Below the pieces are notes generated by a model. It worked only from the letters and a program-made list of their open reading frames with translations, did not search any database and was not told the origin of the DNA. Shown piece by piece: positions 51,356-59,429 of a DNA stretch of 64,000 bases (its first letter is position 1; every line of letters begins with the position of its first letter). The DNA is from Sulfomarinibacter sp963741385. Its GTDB lineage: Bacteria; Acidobacteriota; Thermoanaerobaculia; Thermoanaerobaculales; Sulfomarinibacteraceae. Location of the stretch: contig CAVUHO010000014.1 in the NCBI GenBank assembly GCA_963741385.1, forward strand, positions 372,001 to 436,000, in the 5' to 3' direction. Made by a program: the position numbers and the translations under genes.

Positions 51356-52202
51356 GCGCACGTGGAAACCCTATACGGGTGAGCTGACACCGGTGCGGTC
51401 CCGCCTCCTGGTGGTGACCCGGTACGCCATCGCCGACGCCTTCACGTCGCGCCTCTTTACCGCCTTTTACGCCGTCTGCTTCCTGCCTTCGCTGGTGGGC
51501 CTCTTCTTCATCTACCTCAGCCACAACGTGACGCTGCTCGAAAAGCTGGGCATGCCGCCAGATCTCATGAACGCGCTGACCTCGCAGTTCTTCATGATCC
51601 TGTTTTCCTGGCAGGCGCTGCCGGCCTTTCTGGTGGCCCTCATCGTGTCGCCGAGCCTGGTCGCAGCCGACCTCGCCAACGGCGCCCTGCCCCTCTACCT
51701 CGGACGGCCGATCAACCGCCCGGACTACGTACTCGGCAAGGCGGCGGTGCTCGCGCTCCTGTTGTCGCCCATGACCTGGGTGATGGGAGTCGCCATTTTC
51801 GGTCTCCAGGCTTATCTCGAGGGGGGTCGGTGGTGGATCGACAACTACCGGATCGGCCTCGCCTACCTGGTGGGACACCTGGCCTGGATCGTGGTGATCT
51901 CGATGCTGACCCTCGCCATCTCGGCCTGGGTCCGCTTCAAACCGGCCGCTCGCGGCGCCCTTTTCGGCATCATTTTCATCCTCGCCGGATTCGCGGTGGC
52001 GGTCAACAGCGTCACCGGAACGTCCTGGGGTGATCTGTTCCACCTCGTCCGCGCCATCAACAGCGTCGTCCTGTCGCTGTTCGGCGCCCCCACTCCGAGC
52101 GGTCTGCCGGTCTTCTACAACTGGTTGACTCTGGTCGTGGCCACCCTCGCGAGCATCTGGCTGCTCAACCGCAAGCTGCGCGCGCATGAGGTCGTCCGAT
52201 GA
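51342..52202 (+). CDS. ABC-2 type permease
   Basis: 286 residues with six membrane helices, for example FTAFYAVCFLPSLVGLFFIY, LPAFLVALIVSPSLVAADLA and IVVISMLTLAISAWVRF. The N-terminal YERTWKPYTGELTPVRSRLL and the NGALPLYLGRPINRPDY loop are typical of ABC-2 permeases of this group. It overlaps the first ATPase gene by 14 bases and the second by four. The substrate is unknown. Confidence 0.88.
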   Translation: MAVYERTWKPYTGELTPVRSRLLVVTRYAIADAFTSRLFTAFYAVCFLPSLVGLFFIYLSHNVTLLEKLGMPPDLMNALTSQFFMILFSWQALPAFLVALIVSPSLVAADLANGALPLYLGRPINRPDYVLGKAAVLALLLSPMTWVMGVAIFGLQAYLEGGRWWIDNYRIGLAYLVGHLAWIVVISMLTLAISAWVRFKPAARGALFGIIFILAGFAVAVNSVTGTSWGDLFHLVRAINSVVLSLFGAPTPSGLPVFYNWLTLVVATLASIWLLNRKLRAHEVVR

Positions 52203-53147
52203 GCGGCGACCGCATCGTCTTCCGCGGTGTGTCCCGTTTCTACGGCGAGGTCCTCGGCGTCAACCGGATCAACCTCGACATCGCACCCGGCCTCACCGGC
52301 CTCGTCGGTCCCAACGGCTCCGGCAAGAGCACCCTGATGCACCTGATGACCGGTCTGCTGCGGCCGAGCCGCGGCGAGATCTCGGTCCTCGGCGTGCGCC
52401 CCGACAACCCCGAGGAGCTCTTCCGGCTGGTCGGCTACTGTACCCAGTACGACAGCTTTCCCGGCGGCGCGACCGGTCTTTCCTTCCTGCTCTACGCCCT
52501 CGCCCTGCACGGCTTTCCCCGCGCCGAGGCGGAAGCCAGAGCGTGGGCCGCCCTCGAACGGGTGGGGCTCACCGACGCCGCCCGGCGCCGCATCGCCGGC
52601 TACTCCAAGGGCATGCGGCAACGCATCAAGCTCGCCCACGCCACCTGCCACGACCCGCGGGTCCTGGTGCTCGACGAGCCCCTCAACGGCCTCGACCCGA
52701 TGGGCCGCGCCGAGATGATCGACCTTTTCTCCGAGCTCGCCGAAGGGCGGCCGGCACGTCATCGTCTCCAGCCACATCCTGCACGAGGTCGACGTCATCT
52801 CGGACGGCGTCATCATGATCCACGGCGGGTCCATCGTCGCCGAGGGCGCCATCCGCGCGGTGCGCGGCGAAATCACATCCCACCCGATCCAGGTCCTGGT
52901 CCGCTGCGACCTTCCCCACGTCGTCGCCTCGAAGGCGTTCGAGCTCCAACACGTCGTGGAGGCAAAGGTTCTCGACGATCGCAGCCTGCTGGTCAGGACG
53001 CGCGACGCCGACGATTTCTTTGCCCGGCTCAACCGGATCGTGCTCGACAACGGCGTGGTCGTGGAGACCGTTGCGCCCGCCGACGAGAGCGTCAACGCCG
53101 TCTACGACTACCTGATCGGAGAAGGCACCGGAGGCGGCACCACATGA
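52199..53147 (+). CDS. ABC transporter ATP-binding protein 2 (one-base frameshift)
   Basis: About 315 residues if one base is removed. Walker A GPNGSGKSTLM, signature YSKGMRQRIKLAHA and Walker B VLVLDEPLNGLDPMGRAE are intact. After FSELAEG the frame is lost. Deleting one G of the GGG run at about 52744-52746 restores GRHVIVSSHILHEVDVISDG, containing the H-loop, and the rest to 53147. The gene length is 3n+1. Uncorrected, the frame fuses to the next permease. ATG overlaps the previous permease stop. Confidence 0.88.
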
Positions 53148-53974
53148 CCGATCACGACCCCGAACGCACCCGGATCCGTCGCCTGCAGACCCGGACGGTC
53201 GCGATCGCCGAGATCCGCCGCAGCCTTTTCAGTCCGAGGGCGCTGCCGCTCTTCCTGCTGGTTGGGATGCCGATGGTGCTGATGGTCCTGCGCGCCCTGT
53301 TCATACCCGAGTCTCAGCGAGCCAACCCCTCCCACGCCACGACCGAGTATGCCGAGGTCTTCAACTTCTTCCTTCTGCGCTTTGTCGTCTTCTTCGCCAA
53401 CGCCCTGATCTTCGTGCGGCTGTTCCGCGGCGAGATCCTCGAGCAGTCCCTCCACCACACCCTCCTGGCGCCGCTGAACCGCAACGTACTGGTCGTCGGG
53501 AAATACCTGGGCGGCGTGCTGTCGGCGGTGCTCGTGCTGGTGCCGGCCACCGCCCTCACCTACCTGCTGGTCTATCTCCCGCACGGTGCCCGGGGCTTTG
53601 CCATCATGTTCTCGGGCGCAGGTCTCGCGCACCTCGCGAGCTACCTCCTGATCGTGACTCTCGCCTGCATCTCGTATGGCGCGCTGTTCCTGCTCGCCGG
53701 CCTCTTTTTCAAGAACCCCATCATCCCGGCGGTGCTGTTTCTCGGTTGGGAGCTGTTGACTCCGTTCCTGCCGCAGCTCCTCAAGTACCTGAGCCTGGTC
53801 CACTACCTGGTGTCCTTTACGCCGGTGCCGGTGACGGTGGCAGCGTTCGCCATCCTTGCGCAACCTGTGGCCTGGTGGGTGGCGCTGCTGGCGCTGGCGG
53901 CCGCGACGGCGGTTCTCGTGTGGCTCGCCTCGCGGGTCGCACGAAATCTCGAGATCAGCTACTCGGCGGATTGA
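53144..53974 (+). CDS. ABC-2 type permease 2
   Basis: 276 residues with six membrane helices (ALPLFLLVGMPMVLMVLRAL; VVGKYLGGVLSAVLVLVPAT; SYLLIVTLACISYGALFLLA; PVAWWVALLALAAATAVLVW). FRGEILEQSLHHTLLAPLNR is a conserved cytoplasmic loop in ABC-2 permeases. ATG at 53144 overlaps the second ATPase gene by four bases. It is the last gene of the sigma/FecR/ABC operon; a family B repeat begins about eight bp after its stop. Confidence 0.88.
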   Translation: MTDHDPERTRIRRLQTRTVAIAEIRRSLFSPRALPLFLLVGMPMVLMVLRALFIPESQRANPSHATTEYAEVFNFFLLRFVVFFANALIFVRLFRGEILEQSLHHTLLAPLNRNVLVVGKYLGGVLSAVLVLVPATALTYLLVYLPHGARGFAIMFSGAGLAHLASYLLIVTLACISYGALFLLAGLFFKNPIIPAVLFLGWELLTPFLPQLLKYLSLVHYLVSFTPVPVTVAAFAILAQPVAWWVALLALAAATAVLVWLASRVARNLEISYSAD

Positions 53975-53981
53975 GGACGCC

Positions 53982-54070
53982 ACCCAACCACCCGGCACGC
54001 GAGACGCGTGCCCCACAAGCTGGCCCGGATCCATTTGTGGGGCAGCCGTCCCGGCTGCCGGGCGGGCGGG
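53982..54070. repeat. Repeat family B, copy 3 (double-hairpin)
   Basis: CCGGCACGCGAGACGCGTGC and its mate GGGGCAGCCGTCCCGGCTGC are separated by a short variable centre, in the same orientation as copy 1. It directly follows the permease stop codon. Confidence 0.88.
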
Positions 54071-54100
54071 CGAATCGACCAATACTCGCCCCTTTTCCCG

Positions 54101-54336
54101 ACCGAGGGTGCGAGGCCTTTTCATCCTCCTGTCATCCCGACCGAGGGAGCGAAGCCTTTTCATCCTCCTGTCATCCCGACCGAGGGTGCGAGGCCTTTTC
54201 ATCCTCCTGTCATCCCGACCGAGGGAGCGAAGCGACCGAGCGGAGGGATCTGGGGGGGGCGCCAGGCTATGTCGTTCCTCACGCCGCCCCCCAGATCCCT
54301 CCGCTTCGGCCCTGCGGGCCTTCGGTCGGGATGACA
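54101..54336. repeat. Repeat family A, copy 3 (39-bp tandem units and inverted arm)
   Basis: Units starting TGTCATCCCGACCGAGGG begin at 54130, 54169 and 54208 (period 39 bp), after a partial unit at 54101. Each is followed by GCGAAGCC or GCGAGGCC and TTTTCATCCTCC. The last runs into GACCGAGCGGAGGGATCTGG. The complement CCCCCAGATCCCTCCGCTTC to CGGTCGGGATGACA closes the hairpin at 54336. Confidence 0.9.
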
Positions 54337-54382
54337 GCCGAAGAAATGTCGTGCACTTCCTGGTGCGAGCGGGACGGCCGCG

Positions 54383-55510
54383 CTACGACGCCTCGTCGAG
54401 GGGATTCTCCCGGTCGAAACCGAGAAAGACAGGCTCGGGGCGCAGGGTGATCCCGAAGGTGTTCTGCACGCCGTCGCGGATCTCCCGGGCGAGGGCCACG
54501 AGTTCGGCAGACGTGCCACCGCCGTGGTGGACCAGCGCGAGCGCGTGGGCCGAGGAGATACCGACAGGTCCACGCCGGAAGCCCTTGGGAAACCCGGCCC
54601 TCTCGATCAACCAACCTGCCGGCACCTTGAAGCGACCGGCACCGATATCGAACGACGGCATCCGATCTTCGCCGGTGAGCACACCCGCCGCGCGACCGCA
54701 CCGATCAACCTCCGTCAGACCGTCTGAATCAACGACCGGGTTGACGAAGAACGAACCGGCGCTCCGGCGGTTCGGATCGTCCCGGTCGAGGACCATCGAC
54801 TTGGACCGCCTCAGGTCGAGAACCACATCACGCACGTCGGCTGCGGTCGGCGACGGCCCGCGGACAGCCATCGCTCGCTGCAGTTCCTGGTAGACCACTG
54901 TCGGGGCGCCGCCGCGGCGCAGGCGATAGGTGACATCAAGCACCAGGTACCGCCCCTGGCTCTCGCGAAAAACCGAACTGCGATAGGCGAAACCGCAGTC
55001 TTCCGCCGTCAATGCCAGCTCCTCGAGGGTCTCGAGGTCGAGCGCCCGCACCCGTTCCACGACGTCGCCAACCTCCTGGCCATAGGCGCCGACGTTTTGA
55101 ATCGGTGTCGCCCCCACCAGACCCGGGATGCCCGACAGACACTCGATCCCCAGGAGACCCCGGGCCACGGTCTCCGCCACCAGCTCGTCCCACGCCTCGC
55201 CGGCGCCGGCCGTCACCAACACCGTGTCGCCATCGGTTTTCATTTCGACGCCGCCCACCGCCGCCCGCACCACCAGCCCTCGTACGCCGCCGTCTGCCAC
55301 CACCACATTGCTGCCGCCGCCGAGAACCGTGACCCGCTTGTCGTGACGGCGGGCCCAGCGGATCGCTTCGACTGCAGCTCCGGCATCTCCGATCTCCGCC
55401 AGGCGCTCGGCCGTGCCGCCGAGCTCGAGGGTCGTCAACGGCGCCAGCGGGACATCCGATTGTGAACCCTCAAGGTCATCGGCGGTCCGGAAGGATGATT
55501 TGTCGGCCAT
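54383..55510 (-). CDS. murB: UDP-N-acetylenolpyruvoylglucosamine reductase
   Basis: 375 residues. VTVLGGGSNVVVADGGVRGLVV is the FAD-binding loop. LSGIPGLVGATPIQNVGAYGQE, YRSSVFRES, and RSAGSFFVNPVV with the proton-donor Ser are MurB signatures. The C-terminal RPEPVFLGF holds the conserved Glu. It makes UDP-MurNAc in the cytoplasm. ATG at 55510; an earlier in-frame ATG at 55594 gives a non-family extension. It stands alone, away from other mur genes, and divergent from the PilZ gene. Confidence 0.95.
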   Translation of the reverse strand: MADKSSFRTADDLEGSQSDVPLAPLTTLELGGTAERLAEIGDAGAAVEAIRWARRHDKRVTVLGGGSNVVVADGGVRGLVVRAAVGGVEMKTDGDTVLVTAGAGEAWDELVAETVARGLLGIECLSGIPGLVGATPIQNVGAYGQEVGDVVERVRALDLETLEELALTAEDCGFAYRSSVFRESQGRYLVLDVTYRLRRGGAPTVVYQELQRAMAVRGPSPTAADVRDVVLDLRRSKSMVLDRDDPNRRSAGSFFVNPVVDSDGLTEVDRCGRAAGVLTGEDRMPSFDIGAGRFKVPAGWLIERAGFPKGFRRGPVGISSAHALALVHHGGGTSAELVALAREIRDGVQNTFGITLRPEPVFLGFDRENPLDEAS

Positions 55511-55650
55511 CGGCGCCAGTGTGCAACAGCCCGGCCCGATCTTCAAATCCACCGGCGACCTGTTCCCGACAACCTGTTCAGACGCTATGCACACCGAAAA
55601 GGTGGAGAATCACAATTGTTTGTTTATAATGAGACTCGGGCGGAAGTTAC

Positions 55651-56340
55651 ATGACGAAAAACATCGTGCTCACACGGATGGACGAAGAAACGTTCGCGCG
55701 CGCGGCAGTCGCGCTCCAGTCCAACGAAATCAATCTTCACCATGCCCCATGGGACGACAATACCCTGGACCTCGTTCAGAGCACCCGGTTCGACGTCATC
55801 ATCATCGGTTTCCCCGGCCCCATCACGCCGCTCCGCCGATTTGTCGAGTGCGTCCGCGCTCCAGGGTCTGCGTGCCGGACGAGCGGCGTGATCCTGCTCG
55901 CCGACCCCCAGCACATCGACGCCGCCCAGGCCTTCGTCGGCGTCGGCATCAACCGCGCCATCCCCTCTGACAACGCTGAAGAGCTCCTCGCCGCCAGCAT
56001 CACCGAGCTCGCGTCAGTCGCGCCGCGGCTCGCCCTCCGAGCACCCACCCGGGTGGTCCTGAAACTCGAGCAACGGCCGCTCAGGACGTTCTGCCAGACC
56101 GAGAACATCTCGGAGTCGGGCATGCTGCTGCGCGGCTTCGGCCACTACCCGCCGGGCACCACCATCGATTTCGAGATCAATATTCCCGGCCAGAGCGACC
56201 CGATCCGCGGCACTGCCACCATCGCCCGCACGACCAACGTCACGCTGGAGCGCATGGAGGGCGTCGGCGCCCGCTTTGAGACCTTCATGGGGCAGGACGG
56301 CGGCCGGCTCACCAATTACCTCAACGACCACCTTCACTAA
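55651..56340 (+). CDS. PilZ-domain protein with receiver-like N-terminus
   Basis: 229 residues. The last ~105 residues are a PilZ domain: RAPTRVVLKL supplies an R-x3-R motif and ENISESGMLLRG the D/N-x-S-x2-G motif, so c-di-GMP binding is plausible. The N-terminal ~115 residues have the beta-alpha pattern of a receiver (FDVIIIGFPGPITPL; TSGVILLADP) but lack clear acidic-pocket residues. Its stop codon lies in a 38-bp palindrome shared with the convergent gshB-like gene. It could act downstream of c-di-GMP signalling; no cyclase is seen in the window. Confidence 0.82.
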   Translation: MTKNIVLTRMDEETFARAAVALQSNEINLHHAPWDDNTLDLVQSTRFDVIIIGFPGPITPLRRFVECVRAPGSACRTSGVILLADPQHIDAAQAFVGVGINRAIPSDNAEELLAASITELASVAPRLALRAPTRVVLKLEQRPLRTFCQTENISESGMLLRGFGHYPPGTTIDFEINIPGQSDPIRGTATIARTTNVTLERMEGVGARFETFMGQDGGRLTNYLNDHLH

Positions 56341-56374
56341 TTCGTAAGAACGTCGCGACGTTCTTACGAATTAG
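56337..56374. terminator. 38-bp perfect palindrome containing both stop codons of convergent genes
   Basis: The 19-base arms CTAATTCGTAAGAACGTCG (56337-56355) and CGACGTTCTTACGAATTAG (56356-56374) are perfect complements with no loop. The TAA at 56338-56340 ends the PilZ gene, and the TAA of the minus-strand gene (56371-56373) mirrors it. It probably works as a bidirectional transcription stop; there is no long T tract. Confidence 0.7.
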
Positions 56375-57342
56375 GGTTCAGACCGATCACGCCACATCTT
56401 CTCGAGCTCATCCACCAGGTCGATATCGGCGCGGATGCCGTTGACGCGGTTGATCTGGACGATGGTCGTGGGCGATGTGAAGTTGACCTCGGTGAGGTGT
56501 TCACCGATGAAATCGAGCCCGAGAAGGTACAGCCCGAGCGGGTTGAGATCCTCGGCCACCACCCGGCACGCCTCCAGTTGACGCGGCGTCGGCTCGAGCC
56601 GGGCGGCGGTGGCGCCCTGGTGGAGGTTCGCGAGCCGGGAGCCGGATGCCGGCACCCGCAGCACCGACCCGAGGACCCGGCCGTTGATGGTCAGGATGCG
56701 CAGGTCCCCGGAGGTCTCGATGGCGTCGAGGTATGGTTGGATGATGACGTGCGGCTTCCAGGTCTCCCAGTAGGCCCGCAATTCGCTCTCGGCTGCGTTG
56801 GGGTGGACAAATGTCACGCCGATGCCGCAGTAGGTGTTCTCCGGTTTGAGCACGACCTCCCCGGTCTGTCCCCGCACCGCCTCGACGACGGCGTCGAAAC
56901 TGCTGCACACCACCGTCGGGGCGGCAAACTCGGGATATCGGAGGGCGGTCGTGTGCTCGGAAAGCTCGTAGGAGGCCGGCGGGTGATTGATTTGGATGAT
57001 GTCGTTTGGGGCGTTTTCGAAGTGCCTCGCGTGGGTGACGAACAGATCGTCTACGGGTGGGTCCTTGCGCTGCAGGATGACCCGGTACTCCCCCACGTCC
57101 GCCGTCCGGGCCGGGCCGAGCTCCCAGAAAGGAATTCGGGCCGCATCGGATGACAGCACCTCGCGCACCGGGAGGTTGGCGAGGTAACTCGGTGAGGGCT
57201 GATCGGCGTCAGCGGCCGGCAGGTCCATGTAATCGACCGCAATCCCCCGGCTGATGAGCTCGGTGCTCAGACACACACCGAGGTCGAACTCGGGGTTGAG
57301 GTCTTCGAGGCTGTCGGCAACGAGAAGGTATCTGGTTTTCAT
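56371..57342 (-). CDS. Glutathione synthetase-like ATP-grasp enzyme
   Basis: 323 residues. GEVVLKPENTYCGIGVTFVH is the ATP-grasp glycine-rich region. IIQPYLDAIETSGDLRILTINGRVLG and LRVPASGSRLANLHQGATA match prokaryotic GshB. LYLLGLDFIGEHLTEVNFTSPT carries the metal-binding Glu and Asn. It would join gamma-glutamylcysteine and glycine. gshA is not in the window, but gloB and a glutaredoxin gene are next door, which supports a glutathione role. Confidence 0.82.
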   Translation of the reverse strand: MKTRYLLVADSLEDLNPEFDLGVCLSTELISRGIAVDYMDLPAADADQPSPSYLANLPVREVLSSDAARIPFWELGPARTADVGEYRVILQRKDPPVDDLFVTHARHFENAPNDIIQINHPPASYELSEHTTALRYPEFAAPTVVCSSFDAVVEAVRGQTGEVVLKPENTYCGIGVTFVHPNAAESELRAYWETWKPHVIIQPYLDAIETSGDLRILTINGRVLGSVLRVPASGSRLANLHQGATAARLEPTPRQLEACRVVAEDLNPLGLYLLGLDFIGEHLTEVNFTSPTTIVQINRVNGIRADIDLVDELEKMWRDRSEP

Positions 57343-57436
57343 CTCGTCATTCTGCCATGGCCAACAGCGGTCCTGTTCCCCGCCTTCCCGCCGTCTCCGG
57401 TTTGACGGCTCGCCGCGTGGCTGGCAGCATGGACCG

Positions 57437-58213
57437 ATGATTCACCTCACACCGATCCCGGCATTCTCCGACAACTACATTTGGATGATCGGGTCAGCTG
57501 CCGGTCCTGACGTCGCGGTGGTCGACCCGGGGGAGGCCGGTCCCGTCCTCGCGGCGCTCGAAGACCGGGGGTTGAAGCTCGCGGCCATCCTCCTCACCCA
57601 CCACCACGGCGACCACGTCGGTGGTGTCGGGGAGTTGCTCGAAGACCACCCCGCGCCGGTTTTCGGCCCGGCCGGAGAGTCCATCGCCGGTGTCGACCAA
57701 CCGGTCCACGGCGACGAGGTCGTTGCCCTGCCCGATCTCGATCTCTACCTGCGGGTCATCGACGTGCCGGGACATACCGCCGGCCACGTGGCGTACGCGG
57801 GTCCCGATTTCGCCTGTGTCGGCGACACAATCTTCGCCGGCGGGTGCGGCCGGGTCTTCGAGGGGACGATGGAACAGATGCACCACTCGCTGGCCCGCCT
57901 CGCCGCGCTGCCGCCGGAAACCCTCCTCTACTGCGCGCACGAGTACACCCTCGCCAACCTGCGTTTCGCGCTCGCGGTGGAGCCGGACAATCCGGTCCTT
58001 CAGCAGCGTCTCGAAAACATGACTGCGGTGCGCGCCGACAACCGCCCCACGGTGCCGTCGATGCTGGCCGACGAACTCGCCACCAACCCATTCCTGCGCT
58101 GCGATCAACCGCTGGTCGCGGCAGCCGCCGAGGCCCGCGCCGGACGACCGTTGGGTTCGGCCGCCGAGGTCTTCGCGGTCGTCCGCGAGTGGAAGGACGG
58201 CTGGCGGGGATGA
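57437..58213 (+). CDS. gloB: Hydroxyacylglutathione hydrolase (glyoxalase II)
   Basis: 258 residues, the usual GloB length. THHHGDH (54-60) is the metallo-beta-lactamase zinc motif. DVPGHTAGHVAY, FVGDTIFAGGCGR-like (CVGDTIFAGGCGRVFEG) and YCAHEYTLANLRFA are GloB signatures. It hydrolyses S-lactoylglutathione. ATG at 57437 matches the family N-terminus; frames further upstream are not coding. It overlaps the glutaredoxin gene by four bases. Confidence 0.94.
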   Translation: MIHLTPIPAFSDNYIWMIGSAAGPDVAVVDPGEAGPVLAALEDRGLKLAAILLTHHHGDHVGGVGELLEDHPAPVFGPAGESIAGVDQPVHGDEVVALPDLDLYLRVIDVPGHTAGHVAYAGPDFACVGDTIFAGGCGRVFEGTMEQMHHSLARLAALPPETLLYCAHEYTLANLRFALAVEPDNPVLQQRLENMTAVRADNRPTVPSMLADELATNPFLRCDQPLVAAAAEARAGRPLGSAAEVFAVVREWKDGWRG

Positions 58214-58497
58214 CGGATGGCGGGTCCACGCCGGCGGTCCGCATCTACACCAAACGCTGGTGCGGTTTCTGTCACGCCGCCCAGCGGCTCTTTACGGATC
58301 TCGGCATCGTTTTCGAGGAGATCCCGGTCGACCACGATCCGGAGCTGCGGTGGGAGGTCTCGGCCCGGGCCGGTGACTGGCCGACGGTGCCCATGATCTT
58401 CATCGGCGACCGCTTCGTGGGGGGCTTCACAGAGACGGCCGCCCTCCACCAGAAGGGCAAGCTCCTGCCCCTGTGCACGCCAGGCCCAAAAAAATAA
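58210..58497 (+). CDS. Glutaredoxin (CGFC active site)
   Basis: 95 residues. IYTKRWCGFCHAAQRLF gives the active-site cysteines 18 and 21; the CGFC is unusual compared with CPYC. TVPMIFIGDRFVGGFTE contains the cis-Pro and glutathione-binding GG. It reduces disulfides using glutathione. The start overlaps the gloB stop (ATGA). Confidence 0.92.
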   Translation: MTDGGSTPAVRIYTKRWCGFCHAAQRLFTDLGIVFEEIPVDHDPELRWEVSARAGDWPTVPMIFIGDRFVGGFTETAALHQKGKLLPLCTPGPKK

Positions 58498-58552
58498 CGG
58501 GCTCCGTTACAATCCGCCTTCGACTCGACGCGCCCAACCAACAAGGAGAGTG

Positions 58553-59281
58553 ATGGCGACCCCTCGTACCCAACTTCGACTGGTGCTCCTGCAGGTCCGC
58601 AGCGAGATCATCTCGCTCAAACAGGAGCAGAGCTGTTTTATCGAACGCTGCCGCGTGGCGCGACGCCAGTTTCACTTTCACAACCTCGTTGAGCAGCCCG
58701 ATCTGAAGTGGCGTGACGTCGACAACGCACACGCCGTCATCATCGGCGGTGCCGGCGCATTCTCGGTCACCAAGGAGCACCCGTTCACTGCGCCGCTGCG
58801 CGGTGTGGTCCAGCAGCTCATCGACAACGATCGGCCGGTCTTCGGCGCCTGCTGGGGCCACCAGTTTCTCGCCGACCTCGGCGGCGGCACGGTGATCGAG
58901 GACAAGGAAAGGGCCGAGATCGGCAGCTTTTCCATCGAACTCACACCGGAGGGTCGCGCCGACCCGCTGTTTGAGGAATTTCCCGACCGGTTCCACGTCC
59001 AACTCGGCCACAACGACCGGGTCAGCAAACTCGGTCCGGGGTGGCTCGACCTCGCCCACTCGGAACTGTGTCCAACGCAGGCCATTCGTCTCGCCGGCAA
59101 ACCCGTCTACGGCACCCAGTTTCACAGCGAGATGGACGAGGAAAGACTGCGCGAGCGAATTCTGGTCTTCCTCAAGGACTACGTGCCTGACGAGGAGGCG
59201 CACCGCGAGATCCTGTGGCGCCTGCGGCCCTCCATCGAGGCCGACCGGCTGTTGCAGCTCTTCCTCGAGCGCTACGCCTGA
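58553..59281 (+). CDS. Class I glutamine amidotransferase-like protein
   Basis: 242 residues. VIIGGAGAFSVTKEHPF, FGACWGHQFLADLGGG (nucleophile Cys) and GTQFHSEMDEERLRER (His and Glu) show an intact catalytic triad. It resembles the GuaA-type amidotransferase domain standing alone, as in GMP-synthase-like proteins of unknown partner. There is no ATP pyrophosphatase domain. ATG at 58553 follows AAGGAG. It may have an amide-transfer or gamma-glutamyl hydrolase role beside the glutathione genes. Confidence 0.82.
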   Translation: MATPRTQLRLVLLQVRSEIISLKQEQSCFIERCRVARRQFHFHNLVEQPDLKWRDVDNAHAVIIGGAGAFSVTKEHPFTAPLRGVVQQLIDNDRPVFGACWGHQFLADLGGGTVIEDKERAEIGSFSIELTPEGRADPLFEEFPDRFHVQLGHNDRVSKLGPGWLDLAHSELCPTQAIRLAGKPVYGTQFHSEMDEERLRERILVFLKDYVPDEEAHREILWRLRPSIEADRLLQLFLERYA

Positions 59282-59292
59282 CGGAACCTATT

Positions 59293-59383
59293 CGCCCGCC
59301 TACCCGGCAGCCGGGACGGCTGCCCCACAAGAGGCAGATGTCCTGGCTATTTGGGGCACGCGTCTCGCGTGCCGGATGGGCGG
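59293..59383. repeat. Repeat family B, copy 4 (double-hairpin, reversed order)
   Basis: GGCAGCCGGGACGGCTGCC, CCACAA, a variable centre, then TTGGGGCACGCGTCTCGCG and TGCC. The order is the same as copy 2. It begins just 11 bp after the amidotransferase stop. Confidence 0.85.
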
Positions 59384-59393
59384 AAGAAGATTG

Positions 59394-59420
59394 CAACGTT
59401 CAACGTTCAAACGTTTGAAC
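59394..59420. repeat. Repeat family C, AACGTT-type, copy 2
   Basis: CAACGTTCAACGTTCAAACG followed by TTTGAAC, close to the 3' end of the CPBP-like gene and beside a family B element, as at 43814-43862. Confidence 0.65.
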
Positions 59421-59429
59421 GGATGCAGC

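Noticed and set aside
52747..53974. True fusion of the second ABC ATPase to its permease
   Set aside because: The intervening frame is Arg-rich nonsense, while the +1-corrected frame gives the H-loop and accessory domain and a normal ATGA overlap.
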